The notes under the pieces are model-generated. The model was not told where the DNA came from and ran no database searches. It saw only the letters and a program-made list of their open reading frames with translations. Both the position numbers and the translations under genes were made by a program. Positions 12,863-22,536 of a stretch of DNA of 34,193 bases are shown piece by piece. Where the stretch lies: positions 1 to 34,193 of IMG/VR virus record IMGVR_UViG_3300023223_001085; one strand, given 5' to 3'. The DNA is from a virus. Position 1 is the stretch's first letter, and each line of letters begins with the position of its first letter.

Positions 12863-15316
12863 TTATTTTCCCCACATATTCCCAAATTGATATTGCAATA
12901 AGTGCCTAAAGGCGTTTCTTCCAAGTGTGCTATTAAATCCTGGCACTGCGGTTGTTACAAAATTAGCAGCGTTTTTTCCTGGGTGATCCGCTCGCATCAC
13001 CTTTGCCAAATCATCAATCGCATTAAATAGCATCATGGGAGCTGGCCCCACAGCGCTTTGGAGCGCTCCATGTCCAAAGCCCTTTCCAACTTCTAGGCCC
13101 TGACCAATAGCTCCTGGGATTGCTAGGAGAGATCGGGTAAGGATCTCTTCTGGATCAGGAATTTGACCTTTTAGCATGGACTGCATGGTAAAGCCCATCG
13201 TCGAAAAAGTAAAAGAAATGGCAGCCCATCTGGCCAGCCCTATCTTATCAAACTTCCCACTAATAATCTGCCTAAATGCGGTTTCACCTGAGTCACCATA
13301 AATAAGGGGTGCCAATGTTCTATGCACAATAGCCGTTTCGTAATAACGAAGCGATCCAAAAAGTTGAAATAGATTGGCTGCCTTCCTTCCAAGATCTGTT
13401 GTCTGGTTAAAAGGGAGGGTCCAGAATTTCGTTTGGCGCGCATCGACTACATTACTCGCTATCGACATCTTGTCGGTTACCATCTGGGTAAAGAGCTGCT
13501 GCGTTTGTTCTCTCTCGGTTTCTACTCTTGTGTCACTTACTTTTTTTAATCCAAACTTTTTAGTGATAAATGCTTTAACATCTTCTTTCCCGATATTACG
13601 CATGGCGTCTGAGGTAAGGTGAGTATACCCACCAACTTCGGTCTTTCCTTTTCGGAGAAGATCCCATCGGTCGGCTTCTATGCCATAAATATCCAGCGCC
13701 TTTTTTAATCCTGCTGGTAGGTCTTTTGCCGCCATACCAGAATGCTGACCTAACATGAGCGTTAATTCATGAGCTGTTGACAGGCCTTCTACGTAATTCA
13801 TAAATTCATGAGGAGAAATTTTCATCATAAACGTCATTAACTTTCCACCGAGATCTCTATTTTGAAGTCCAGACCATTTCTCAGTACTCCCCAATATAAT
13901 ATCTCTTTTAAAGCCCATAGCCTCGGCGTAATTCTTAATCTCTTCTTTATTTTTTAAAATATCTTTAGCCACTCCGAAAAGCTTAACAGTCGATCCAACT
14001 ATTCCCTTTCCCCCCAAATCTGCCATGGTATTAATAGCGGGAGACACATCCGCTACAAGAACTAGGGCCGGGAGTCCGGGAATGATTTTAGCAAACGTTG
14101 CTAGCTGCACGGCCTTTACTAGCTTTCCTACTAAGCCTTGTGTAGTTGTTGCGTGTCCCAAAGTTAGCTGCATATTATATTTAGCCTGCTCAACTGCTCG
14201 GTTTACTTCATCTTTAGTAAAGGATTCCGATGACTGTTTGGCAGCTAACCTAATCGTTTTTTCAATGTAGCTAAGAGGTCTGTTCCCAGCTAAATCTAGT
14301 GTAGCTATCTTGGCGCCATTACTATCAGCTTCTTGCATAAGGGACGTGAAAAGATCTCCTCTTCCATACTTTTTATTATATTCAAGCTGGGCTACCTCAT
14401 CTTTATAATGAAAGAACCGAGACGTGTCTACCTGACTTTGAACTGATTTGCTTCCAAGGCTAGTTGCGTCTGACGTAATATTGTCAAAGGACTCTTTGTA
14501 TATTTCCATTCTTTTTGAAAAGGGGATATCTCCGAATGTTTTATCTAAATCAAGAAGTCTTTCTTGGTCAAGCACCCATCTATTGAGGGCGACTTTTTTA
14601 AAAAGCTTTGCTCTGTCTGCCTCTTGGATGTTGGAAAAACGTATCTTAGTTCTTTCAGCTAATGTATCGGCTGTTTTTAATAGCTGCTGCGCGTCGTGAA
14701 ATTGATAAACACCTCTATCTCTTAGACGTTTCGTAACTATTCCTTTTTTTTCTAGTCTCTTTATAACGCTCTCTCTAAAATCTCTAATAGCTTTTCCAAG
14801 CTCATTGGCAATTGGATTATTGGTTTCCTTTCCATTGATTGCTTTTAAAATAGGTACATCGTATTCTCCAGATTTTAAAAATGCTAGACCATCCTTAATA
14901 GATTCAATAGCATTTGAAAGAAGAACTCTATGCTCCATGCGAGTTCCTGTTAAGTGAAGTATTAAAGAGCGAGCTTTGGCGCCCTTTACTCCCAGCTTGG
15001 TTTGAAGAGTTAGAGACTCACCGAATCTTTTTAATTGCTTTGAAACTATCTTTAGTTTTTCAAAAGGAGTAAATAAATTTGCACTTCTGGCTACCTGAAG
15101 CTCTTCTTGATCCAACAGAAACTGTTCTTGCTCAGCAGATTGTGTAAGACGTTTTGTGGTTGCATCGATAGAATCTTGCATAGCCAGGGCGCTATTCTCT
15201 GCGATCCCCTCTCGCTCTCCTAGCTCGCGCTCGGTATCACGCAGAATCTGATTGATTTCATCATCTGTGTAATTACCTTCTGCTATTGCTTTAATTCTCG
15301 CGAAACAATCTGCCAT
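12863..15316 (-). CDS. Large internal virion / ejection protein (T7 gp16 position)
   Basis: An 817-residue protein in the place of T7 gp16, directly before the fibre. The N-terminal 150 residues are charged and helical; hydrophobic stretches occur near the middle (ATFAKIIPGLPALVLVADV) and in the C-terminal third (WAAISFTFSTMGFTM, LLAIPGAIGQG). Such proteins are stored in the head core and ejected to form a channel across the periplasm and inner membrane. No transglycosylase active site was recognised in it. Assignment rests on size, order and composition. Confidence 0.7.
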   Translation of the reverse strand: MADCFARIKAIAEGNYTDDEINQILRDTERELGEREGIAENSALAMQDSIDATTKRLTQSAEQEQFLLDQEELQVARSANLFTPFEKLKIVSKQLKRFGESLTLQTKLGVKGAKARSLILHLTGTRMEHRVLLSNAIESIKDGLAFLKSGEYDVPILKAINGKETNNPIANELGKAIRDFRESVIKRLEKKGIVTKRLRDRGVYQFHDAQQLLKTADTLAERTKIRFSNIQEADRAKLFKKVALNRWVLDQERLLDLDKTFGDIPFSKRMEIYKESFDNITSDATSLGSKSVQSQVDTSRFFHYKDEVAQLEYNKKYGRGDLFTSLMQEADSNGAKIATLDLAGNRPLSYIEKTIRLAAKQSSESFTKDEVNRAVEQAKYNMQLTLGHATTTQGLVGKLVKAVQLATFAKIIPGLPALVLVADVSPAINTMADLGGKGIVGSTVKLFGVAKDILKNKEEIKNYAEAMGFKRDIILGSTEKWSGLQNRDLGGKLMTFMMKISPHEFMNYVEGLSTAHELTLMLGQHSGMAAKDLPAGLKKALDIYGIEADRWDLLRKGKTEVGGYTHLTSDAMRNIGKEDVKAFITKKFGLKKVSDTRVETEREQTQQLFTQMVTDKMSIASNVVDARQTKFWTLPFNQTTDLGRKAANLFQLFGSLRYYETAIVHRTLAPLIYGDSGETAFRQIISGKFDKIGLARWAAISFTFSTMGFTMQSMLKGQIPDPEEILTRSLLAIPGAIGQGLEVGKGFGHGALQSAVGPAPMMLFNAIDDLAKVMRADHPGKNAANFVTTAVPGFNSTLGRNAFRHLLQYQFGNMWGK

Positions 15317-15317
15317 C

Positions 15318-17141
15318 TTAGTTACCTGTTATACAATCAATCGCTTCTTTGCTTATTTTAGGAGCAAGTTTTTTACGGCTATTTAATTTTTCAACTTCTT
15401 CTTTGCTCTCTGGCGTGAAAGGAGCGGGTTCTTCTTCAAGCCTTGCCAATCTTTCTTCAGAGCTTTCCCCTGCCAACTCTTCAGCAAACTTTTTGTAACC
15501 ACCTTTAAAATCAGCGTCTCTTGAAACTTGATTTTGAAGATAGCTAGTTATTTCTTCATTAGATGTTTTTTTGAATCCGTCAGCGATAGCGGTCGCTAAT
15601 AGTTCATGAACGGCACGTTGTTGCGTCACAACTGTCTTAAGCGCCGTTCTTCCATTGATAGTTCCTTGAATAAAATCTCTTTCGTCTTTATCCGTCGTTT
15701 CTTTTAATAAGTCACGTGATTTTTGAATGCCCTCATCGAGGCCAACCTCTCTTTTTTTAACAACATCTAGAGAGTCAAGCGTTGCATGAAGGACGCGTCC
15801 CCTATTAAATCCTGCATCGTCTAACCTATCCCTTAAAACTCTTGCATTTTGTTGAACAACTTCACCTAAATAAGGCTCAACATCCACTTCTCGTCCTTGC
15901 TCAAGTTGAGAAATAGCGATCTTTTTTAAGGCCGTATAGTCATTTGGAGTGACCATTCTAAAATCAGAAAGAATTCCTTGGAGACTATCCACCCCCTCAT
16001 TGGCTTGAGGCTGTGCTAATAAATTATTATACGCGCTAATATGCTTGTCAACTTCACCTAATTCATCGCCGAGGGAATTATTATTTGCAAATGAAAATTC
16101 TGAAAGCGGCTTCCTAGCAAGCTGGTAGCTTTGAATTTTAGAATCCAAAGGAACATCTGCTTTATCAACTGTATCTAAATAAGAAGAAAATCCTTTTGTT
16201 AAGCTACTTTCTGGATTATCAGTTTCAAATTTTGAAATCGTATCCTGCAAAGCGCCCTTAGTATTAGCTACTGAGTCTTGCGCTTTTTGGACGTTTTCGA
16301 GCGCGGCGGCTTTTTGGTTTTCACCGATTTGGCTGGCTCGCTCTCGAATACCTTGTTTAGTCGCTTCTTCAGTCCGTCTAGCCACTTCTTCATCGAGATT
16401 AGGATTTGCATTAAACCCTCCTTTAAATAGTCCGATACCTTTTGCTATTCCACGCGCAGCCACATCAAGCGCTGCGCCACCTATACCTGTAATAAGAGAC
16501 TCGTTAATAGCGCCTCTTACGATTTGTCCAGTCGTCGTGTCTTGCCCAGTCTCAACTTTCTTTTGAGCAGCGCCAATCTCTCCGGAAGACAGGCCATCCA
16601 CAAGGCCAAACACTCCACCTTCTACCCCTGTCTTAGCCATTTGCACAGAAAGTTCTGGAAAGGCTTTTGCAAAATAAGGTATTTCAGGAAGAAACCTTGT
16701 TCCAACCAGCGATTCTCCCGCTGCGGCTCCCGTGAGAGCTGAAAAAAGCACGGCTGGATCTAGTACAAACCTGCCGGTACCACCTACAATCTTCCCGGTC
16801 CAAGCTACTATCCCATTGTTCTGAGGGTTATTGGCGCCCCATTTCAAATTATTTCTTTTCATTTGATTGGTTAATATAACTTGACCAGTCTCAGTCCTTG
16901 TTCCCGCTGGAATGTCAAGTCCTGGAACTTGAGAGTTCCAAGACTGAATCGTACTTGACGGAAGCACAGGCGAATTATCGCTAAGTTTTACTATCTCGGT
17001 CGCAGCCGTTTGAGCAAGCTCGGCAGTCGGAGATTGGTTAACCTGATTAACAAAGTTATCAATGAACTGATTAAATTTACTAACCGGAGGGGTAACCTGT
17101 TCACCTTGTTCTTGAGGTGCGCCAATTCCTAAAAATGCCAT
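15318..17141 (-). CDS. Internal virion / ejection protein (T7 gp15-16 region)
   Basis: A 607-residue protein with a Gln/Pro-rich N-terminus, Gly/Ala-rich hydrophobic stretches at about 110-225 (ALTGAAAGESLVG, GIGGAALDVAARG) and a long coiled-coil-like region at about 250-310. The rest is charged and helical. It lies between two other large virion proteins with start/stop contacts, so it is probably co-produced as part of the internal core and ejected with DNA. No enzyme motif was recognised. Confidence 0.6.
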   Translation of the reverse strand: MAFLGIGAPQEQGEQVTPPVSKFNQFIDNFVNQVNQSPTAELAQTAATEIVKLSDNSPVLPSSTIQSWNSQVPGLDIPAGTRTETGQVILTNQMKRNNLKWGANNPQNNGIVAWTGKIVGGTGRFVLDPAVLFSALTGAAAGESLVGTRFLPEIPYFAKAFPELSVQMAKTGVEGGVFGLVDGLSSGEIGAAQKKVETGQDTTTGQIVRGAINESLITGIGGAALDVAARGIAKGIGLFKGGFNANPNLDEEVARRTEEATKQGIRERASQIGENQKAAALENVQKAQDSVANTKGALQDTISKFETDNPESSLTKGFSSYLDTVDKADVPLDSKIQSYQLARKPLSEFSFANNNSLGDELGEVDKHISAYNNLLAQPQANEGVDSLQGILSDFRMVTPNDYTALKKIAISQLEQGREVDVEPYLGEVVQQNARVLRDRLDDAGFNRGRVLHATLDSLDVVKKREVGLDEGIQKSRDLLKETTDKDERDFIQGTINGRTALKTVVTQQRAVHELLATAIADGFKKTSNEEITSYLQNQVSRDADFKGGYKKFAEELAGESSEERLARLEEEPAPFTPESKEEVEKLNSRKKLAPKISKEAIDCITGN

Positions 17142-19300
17142 CAGGAGATCCCCGTAGCTTTAATTAGCCTCGTTGTTTGAATCGCCTGTTTTAAAAGGCT
17201 TTCCTTTTGTTGTTTTTGACCTTTCTTTACCAAGGACGCAGGAATAGGCGCATTAAAAATCTGATTGTTGGTCACACGAATATCTCGTCCTGTTGCTTTA
17301 GATTTTAATGCAATATTATCATTTCCCATTAGAATATAGCTTTCTCCATCGGGAGCCGTTACCCAATGGTTCTGAGAGCCTACCGTATTCCAATATCTTT
17401 GCTTGGCCAGCTGAACACTTTCATTAATTGTTGTTTGAACCCGGCTCAAATCAACGTCACCTATCTTAACTCCATTTTGAGTTTCCGTTAAAACGGCCTT
17501 AACTTTATTTTGATCCAAAGGCTTTCCTTCAAACTGCAAAGGAATTCTTATAAATTGCCCATTACGCTGCTTCATATAATTAAAAGAGCCACCTAGCGCG
17601 CTAAAATATTGAGTGAGTGCCCCATTAATAGTTTGATTTTTTCCATTTGCAATTGTCGTGATAACATATCTCTCTGCCTGCTTCTGAAGGGTTCCAAGAA
17701 CGAATCCCTGCTGCCCACCCGCTCCATTTCTAAGAGATGAAATAAATTTTTCTCGCTCTGGCGTCGTAAAAAAGCTCGACTGCATCTCAGAAGAAACACC
17801 TGCTTTCACAATATTAGGGAGCGCGCCTGGATTTTCATCTAGCTTGGCTGCCGCTATCGGGGTAACAGTTGCCAATGGAGTCGTTGAGCCCTGTAAAATG
17901 TTATTAGCGACAGGCCCGTTTTTATTTGCAAGGTATGAAATAGTTTCAACGCTATCATCTACGCCATTTTTCTTTAAAGCTGCGCCCAGTTGAATAAGGC
18001 CTGACTGCGAAAAGTTTCCCATCTGCGTAGAATAGGCTTGGTAGGCATTCATGAAGTCCGTAATTTTTCCAGACTGCGCAGCTAAAATAACTGGCTGCAT
18101 CTCGGCGTCGGTTGCAGGTTTAATTTGTAAATCGCCGCGCTGCCTTTCAATTGAGACCGCTGAAGTTCTCATGTTTTGTAACTGAACTGGATTTGCATTA
18201 TTTAATGCGGTGCCGTACTGAGATTTTGATATTTGATTTAAAATAAAACTCATTGGATCGGCTTTGTATTGAGTATTAAAAGCTGAAACCGTTTTATTAA
18301 TTGCAACATCCTGCGTATTAGCTAGGTTCAGTGAAGACAATTCTTTTTCACGCTGCACAGCAGGGAGAGTAAAGATGGCAAGCGCCTTGCTATGAACTGC
18401 AACAGCAGCTGCCACTTGAGTTTCAATACCAAATGAAGTCGTCGTTTGCGGATTAAACTGGCCTGTTAATCTAGCGTTATTGACTATGTTGCTAATTTGA
18501 TTTCTATTAGCCGCTTGAGAAGCTTTCAATCCTGACGTCACGCCGTTCTTATAAGATCTTAGTTGAGAAATAAAGGTATTCGATGTTAATGGATTATTTA
18601 AAATGGGATTATTTTTATCCGAAATAATCTCAGCCATTTTTCTATCGGCTGCTATCGTTCCTCCACTTGCAACGGCAGAATCAATGCTGCTTTTAGCGCC
18701 CGCTAAATTAACTCCAACTAGCATCTTTTGTTGGTAAACCTGGGCTTGCTGGGGAGTAATTAAATTTGCGTTCACTGCATTTTGAATACCAAGTGTCATA
18801 TGACCCAAGGTATCCTTAGTCATCGGAGAATTGCCATTGCGAGTTGACTGAACCACATTTTCCATTGATTGATTAAAGGTGGAATCAAAAGCGACTCGTT
18901 GATTCCTTAAATTTTGAGAAGCAATATTTTTTGCATAACCAAAATTAGCAGCTGATAATAAGTTTTTTGAAACAGATGTAAAGTAGCTTTTATTAGCCAG
19001 GTTGGAGCCAGGAATAAAGCTCGATAAAAATGATTGAGATCCGCTATTTACAAATTGCTGTTGCTGAGAGTAGTTTCCTGGAAACTTTAATTCCGCATCT
19101 TCCTGTAGCTTTCTTATAGTCGTTTGTATTTGATTAGATCCAACCAGCTTATCAGCTTGTATTTGCTGTGCGTTTAATTTAAAAGCTTCTTGCTGAATTC
19201 CTCCAAATAAATTTTGAAGCGCTTCAAATCCCTGCGTCGGAGCCGCAGTTGTTTGAGGCTGAAAAATTGAAGCTTGCTGAGTTAGAGGTATATCTGCCAT
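17141..19300 (-). CDS. Internal virion protein (T7 gp15-like position)
   Basis: A 719-residue protein, very rich in Gln, Asn and Ala, mostly helical. It starts MADIPLTQQASIFQPQTTAA and has an early segment GFEALQNLFGGIQQEAFKLN typical of core/ejection proteins. Repeated NxxQ-rich helices run through residues 100-300. It lies between the gp14-like protein and the next ejection protein, with a one-base stop/start contact to the latter. Placement and composition fit the T7 gp15 role; sequence alone does not prove it. Confidence 0.65.
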   Translation of the reverse strand: MADIPLTQQASIFQPQTTAAPTQGFEALQNLFGGIQQEAFKLNAQQIQADKLVGSNQIQTTIRKLQEDAELKFPGNYSQQQQFVNSGSQSFLSSFIPGSNLANKSYFTSVSKNLLSAANFGYAKNIASQNLRNQRVAFDSTFNQSMENVVQSTRNGNSPMTKDTLGHMTLGIQNAVNANLITPQQAQVYQQKMLVGVNLAGAKSSIDSAVASGGTIAADRKMAEIISDKNNPILNNPLTSNTFISQLRSYKNGVTSGLKASQAANRNQISNIVNNARLTGQFNPQTTTSFGIETQVAAAVAVHSKALAIFTLPAVQREKELSSLNLANTQDVAINKTVSAFNTQYKADPMSFILNQISKSQYGTALNNANPVQLQNMRTSAVSIERQRGDLQIKPATDAEMQPVILAAQSGKITDFMNAYQAYSTQMGNFSQSGLIQLGAALKKNGVDDSVETISYLANKNGPVANNILQGSTTPLATVTPIAAAKLDENPGALPNIVKAGVSSEMQSSFFTTPEREKFISSLRNGAGGQQGFVLGTLQKQAERYVITTIANGKNQTINGALTQYFSALGGSFNYMKQRNGQFIRIPLQFEGKPLDQNKVKAVLTETQNGVKIGDVDLSRVQTTINESVQLAKQRYWNTVGSQNHWVTAPDGESYILMGNDNIALKSKATGRDIRVTNNQIFNAPIPASLVKKGQKQQKESLLKQAIQTTRLIKATGIS

Positions 19301-19307
19301 TTTTAAA

Positions 19308-19874
19308 TTACTCTATATTATCAAATAAGCCCGGAGAAGCTGGGCGCCGCTTCTGTGCACTTGAAGTTTCACTATCAAAATCATTTAGACTAGAGGGCGT
19401 AGCCATTTGTGCTCTTTTACTCGTAATAGCTCCTGCCAAATTAGTACTTAAACCGCTTTGGGAAAATATATTTGCCGCAGTTCCAATGACCGTCCCCCAA
19501 ATACTCGCATTCGTTGCTATCTTATTTTGAGCGATATCCTGTTGAAGCTGGTTCTCGTTAAGATTCAGCTCAAGAGCGTCATTACTTCTGTTTTGTGCGA
19601 ATTGATTGAAGTCATTGGTGGTGATGGCTTGAAAGCTAGGGGAATTCAAATCAAATCCGCTTGTAGCCTCTACAGCCATTTGGTGACCCACTAAGTTTTG
19701 AACGGCCTCATCTCTCGCCGTAGCCTTTTGAGCGCCAGCAATCCTTTCTTGGGTCATCCGTTCGCGCAGCGCCTCATTAGTCGCCGCTTCCTGTTCCTCG
19801 GTGGCATTAATTTTCTCTACGGCTGAGCCTATTTCGAGGCCACCGAGAATTGCTGTCACTGCTAATGCTGCCAT
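19308..19874 (-). CDS. Internal virion protein (T7 gp14-like)
   Basis: A 188-residue protein with a hydrophobic N-terminus (MAALAVTAILGGLEIGSAVE), a helical region with NEALRERMTQERIAGAQKA, and a second Ala/Gly-rich hydrophobic stretch (IWGTVIGTAANIFSQSGLS). This matches the small internal virion protein that follows tail tubular protein B in T7-like phages and helps open the outer membrane during ejection. Its start overlaps the previous gene by one base. Confidence 0.7.
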   Translation of the reverse strand: MAALAVTAILGGLEIGSAVEKINATEEQEAATNEALRERMTQERIAGAQKATARDEAVQNLVGHQMAVEATSGFDLNSPSFQAITTNDFNQFAQNRSNDALELNLNENQLQQDIAQNKIATNASIWGTVIGTAANIFSQSGLSTNLAGAITSKRAQMATPSSLNDFDSETSSAQKRRPASPGLFDNIE

Positions 19875-21904
19875 TATATATCTACCTCGTAACCGATGCC
19901 TAATATAGTCATTTTAAAAGGGCGACTTTGAGTAATAGAGATACTTTGGCGTCTGTCCCATCCATCTAAATTAGAGATTTCAAATAAACCACTCCTAAGG
20001 GGCAGCGGATCATCAATAAAATCTTCAGAGAAAAGAAGGTTTCTAAGCAAGACACCATTAATTTCAATTCCTTGAGTATCTAATATATCGATAAAATCTC
20101 GGGGCAGCCTTTTTGGAACAGGAAGAAGCGGCCCATTTTCGCTCGTCACATTAACCGGCATTGTTTTTAGTTCCGTCTCAACATTCAACCCAATCTCAAA
20201 GACTGAGGCCGCCGTTTCAACTGTCACTTCACCGCCCACCACTACTTGAGGGGTCACTACAAAACCATCTGCAATAATCTCGACCGTTTCCCCCTCCAAA
20301 TGCGTTAAGTTCCCTATAGTTGTGATGGGACCTATATTCGGAGGTAAAATATTTGAATCTGTCAGTGTGTCAAAATCTGCGTGCTCAAGATACTGCACGG
20401 TTGCACCATTAATGTCCCGTTCGATAATAAAAAATAAAGTATCTCCCACGGATTGGACTCGTTTAAACTTTCCGCTCTGGGTAACTTGAGGAGTCCAAGC
20501 TTGTATATTCTGAGATCGGAGGGTTTGAAAGGCAGTTAAAGTCCCTTCTGGAAGCGTTTCATCAACTCTTTTTACTACCCCACCATTTACTAAAAAAAGG
20601 AAATTAGCATCTGAGTCCGTTTGACCTTTTAACGTCGTCATATCTAAAACATCTGAGATTAGATGGCTCGAAAGGGTACTGGAGGCTATGGAAGTATAAG
20701 AAGCGGTGTTATCGTCATAAAGAAATGCCATCACTGACTTTCCGCCTTTTTGTATATAAAAGGTAGCGCCATCTAAGACAACGGGATCAGCTTGCCTAGA
20801 GCTTCCAATTGAAGATTGCTGCCGAATAGAAATCGATGTGGCAGTTAATGCTGAATCTTCTAATTGAGGAGGCGCAAATTCTCCGCGTTCACTGAAGACT
20901 TGAAAGCTTCTATCAGAGATTACATGATTAATATTGCTGCTTTGATTCGATGAAATAGTTGCAACAATTGCATCATCTGGAGAGCCAGTGCCGGGACTAA
21001 AATCTCGGTAGTCTGCAATTTGTGACATAAATAAAGTTTGTGGCAGAGACTTGGTTCCTCCAAAAACTAATCGATTCTCATAAAACGTAACGGACCTGGG
21101 AAATCCTCTTGCTGTACTGATGGCAACTTTTTCTAAAATAGAATCGGCGCCAGGCGCTCCTACAGACGAACTAAAAATCTGAGCGCCCTTGCTAAACTCC
21201 GTGACAATTGTAATATTTGCCTCTGTGGTGCTGTTAACTCCTGTAATCCTGGCTAATCCCAAAGGGGAAGCAGCTGTTGGTCCAAGGTATATAAAAACAC
21301 CGCCAATGTATTCTGATCCAACTACAGGTCCAAAGGTCGGACTGCTCGCCGTTATGGTTCCTTTGTCACCTGTAAGAATCACGCTCAACACAAAGTCAGT
21401 ATTCGAGTAGTCTACATCCTGAAAATCAACTGTTGGTTCGTTTTTAAAGCTAAAAACCTGAGTACTAAAAACATTTGTGGTCGCATTGAATCTCAAAGCC
21501 TGTGGAGGCAGATCAGGGTGAACAAAGATGGCCTCATCATGAGTTTGCGCATATTTTACAGTGGATAGGATTAATTTATCTCCTGAAAAGGGAAATATGA
21601 TAGGGCTGCTTGGGTGCTCCGTGCCGTCTTCATTAAAAATACGAAGCTCTAAGTCTGTCAACATCAAAAGAAAATCATTTCCCTCAATCGAAAGAAAGTT
21701 AAAGAGCTCATATTCATTTGTATTAACATTTAAGTTTCTATCAAAGGTGATGCCGAACCTTCTTGTTGCCGGCCCCTGAGGAAGTACCAACGTATTGGTC
21801 ATTCTCTCGCAACCCTTTAAATAAATATCCGTGTCGTAACGACCGCGCATTAGCGGCGCTAATTCACCATGGGTAAAATCTGTTTGTACTTGAATTAATC
21901 CCAT
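19874..21904 (-). CDS. Tail tubular protein B-like nozzle protein
   Basis: A 676-residue protein opening with the conserved phrase FTHGELAPLMRGRYDTDIYL and MTNTLVLPQGPATRRFG, found at the N-terminus of many podovirus tail nozzle proteins. The body is beta-rich with internal VFGGTKSLPQTLFMSQIADY, another conserved patch. It follows tail tubular protein A as in T7 (gp11-gp12). It forms the distal tail tube through which DNA leaves. Its start shares one base with the preceding gene's stop. Confidence 0.8.
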   Translation of the reverse strand: MGLIQVQTDFTHGELAPLMRGRYDTDIYLKGCERMTNTLVLPQGPATRRFGITFDRNLNVNTNEYELFNFLSIEGNDFLLMLTDLELRIFNEDGTEHPSSPIIFPFSGDKLILSTVKYAQTHDEAIFVHPDLPPQALRFNATTNVFSTQVFSFKNEPTVDFQDVDYSNTDFVLSVILTGDKGTITASSPTFGPVVGSEYIGGVFIYLGPTAASPLGLARITGVNSTTEANITIVTEFSKGAQIFSSSVGAPGADSILEKVAISTARGFPRSVTFYENRLVFGGTKSLPQTLFMSQIADYRDFSPGTGSPDDAIVATISSNQSSNINHVISDRSFQVFSERGEFAPPQLEDSALTATSISIRQQSSIGSSRQADPVVLDGATFYIQKGGKSVMAFLYDDNTASYTSIASSTLSSHLISDVLDMTTLKGQTDSDANFLFLVNGGVVKRVDETLPEGTLTAFQTLRSQNIQAWTPQVTQSGKFKRVQSVGDTLFFIIERDINGATVQYLEHADFDTLTDSNILPPNIGPITTIGNLTHLEGETVEIIADGFVVTPQVVVGGEVTVETAASVFEIGLNVETELKTMPVNVTSENGPLLPVPKRLPRDFIDILDTQGIEINGVLLRNLLFSEDFIDDPLPLRSGLFEISNLDGWDRRQSISITQSRPFKMTILGIGYEVDI

Positions 21905-22488
21905 TAGCCTGCTCTTCGTACGGAACCAAAATGTGCTGCAACAATTGGATCGAGTAACATCACATCATTGGGTTGTTGTTGTGAATCTTGATAAAGCGCT
22001 TCTAAAAGTTGAATCTTAGCCTGTGCGGCCCATCCTTTTTGAATATTAATATTCTGGGTAACTGGCATTGCCATGTCGGCTGCCAATCGATATCCCATAA
22101 ACAATACGAACTGGGCAGAAAATCTCGATTCATCTACCTTGGCTGTATAATCAATTTGGACTTTATTGCTGTTGATATAAACTTTATCTTCATAAATTCG
22201 ATATGGAGCGCCTAAAGGCCTTAGCTCTCTCATATTTAGATAGTCTGATGGCAATTGAAATGCTTGACTAAATTGTTCAACAGGTGGCTTATCAACAAGC
22301 AGATTAAGATCCCTTGTTAGCATTGCAAATCTCCAAGGAGATTTACCTAGATAATTAAGAACCAGCACATCGTATCTTTTTGAGGCCGTAATAACAATCG
22401 GCTCTGCCGAGCTTGGACCAATATCCGAGACTGGACGTCTCCCTAGGTTAGTAAAGGCATCCGATACGATCTCTGTTTTCGTTGTCAT
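21904..22488 (-). CDS. Tail tubular protein A-like adaptor
   Basis: A 194-residue protein with the gp11-type pattern: IVSDAFTNLGRRPVSDI at the start, then YLGKSPWRFAMLTRDLNLL, FQLPSDYLNMRELRP and a closing helical part with FMGYRLAADMAMPVTQN. These proteins form the ring joining portal to nozzle. It lies between the capsid/head-fibre genes and the nozzle gene. A strong intrinsic terminator stands immediately upstream, so its expression depends on read-through or on a promoter inside the preceding gene. Confidence 0.85.
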   Translation of the reverse strand: MTTKTEIVSDAFTNLGRRPVSDIGPSSAEPIVITASKRYDVLVLNYLGKSPWRFAMLTRDLNLLVDKPPVEQFSQAFQLPSDYLNMRELRPLGAPYRIYEDKVYINSNKVQIDYTAKVDESRFSAQFVLFMGYRLAADMAMPVTQNINIQKGWAAQAKIQLLEALYQDSQQQPNDVMLLDPIVAAHFGSVRRAG

Positions 22489-22499
22489 AACTCACCTTC

Positions 22500-22523
22500 A
22501 AAAAAAAGCCCCCCGAAGGGGGC
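22500..22523 (-). terminator. Rho-independent terminator behind the head-fibre gene
   Basis: On the minus strand GCCCCC pairs with GGGGGC across a TTCG tetraloop (22523-22508), followed by eight T residues (22507-22500). It is a compact, strong-looking terminator only 12 bases before the next start. It would give more transcript for capsid and head-fibre genes than for tail genes. Confidence 0.9.
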
Positions 22524-22536
22524 GAATTACTTCTGC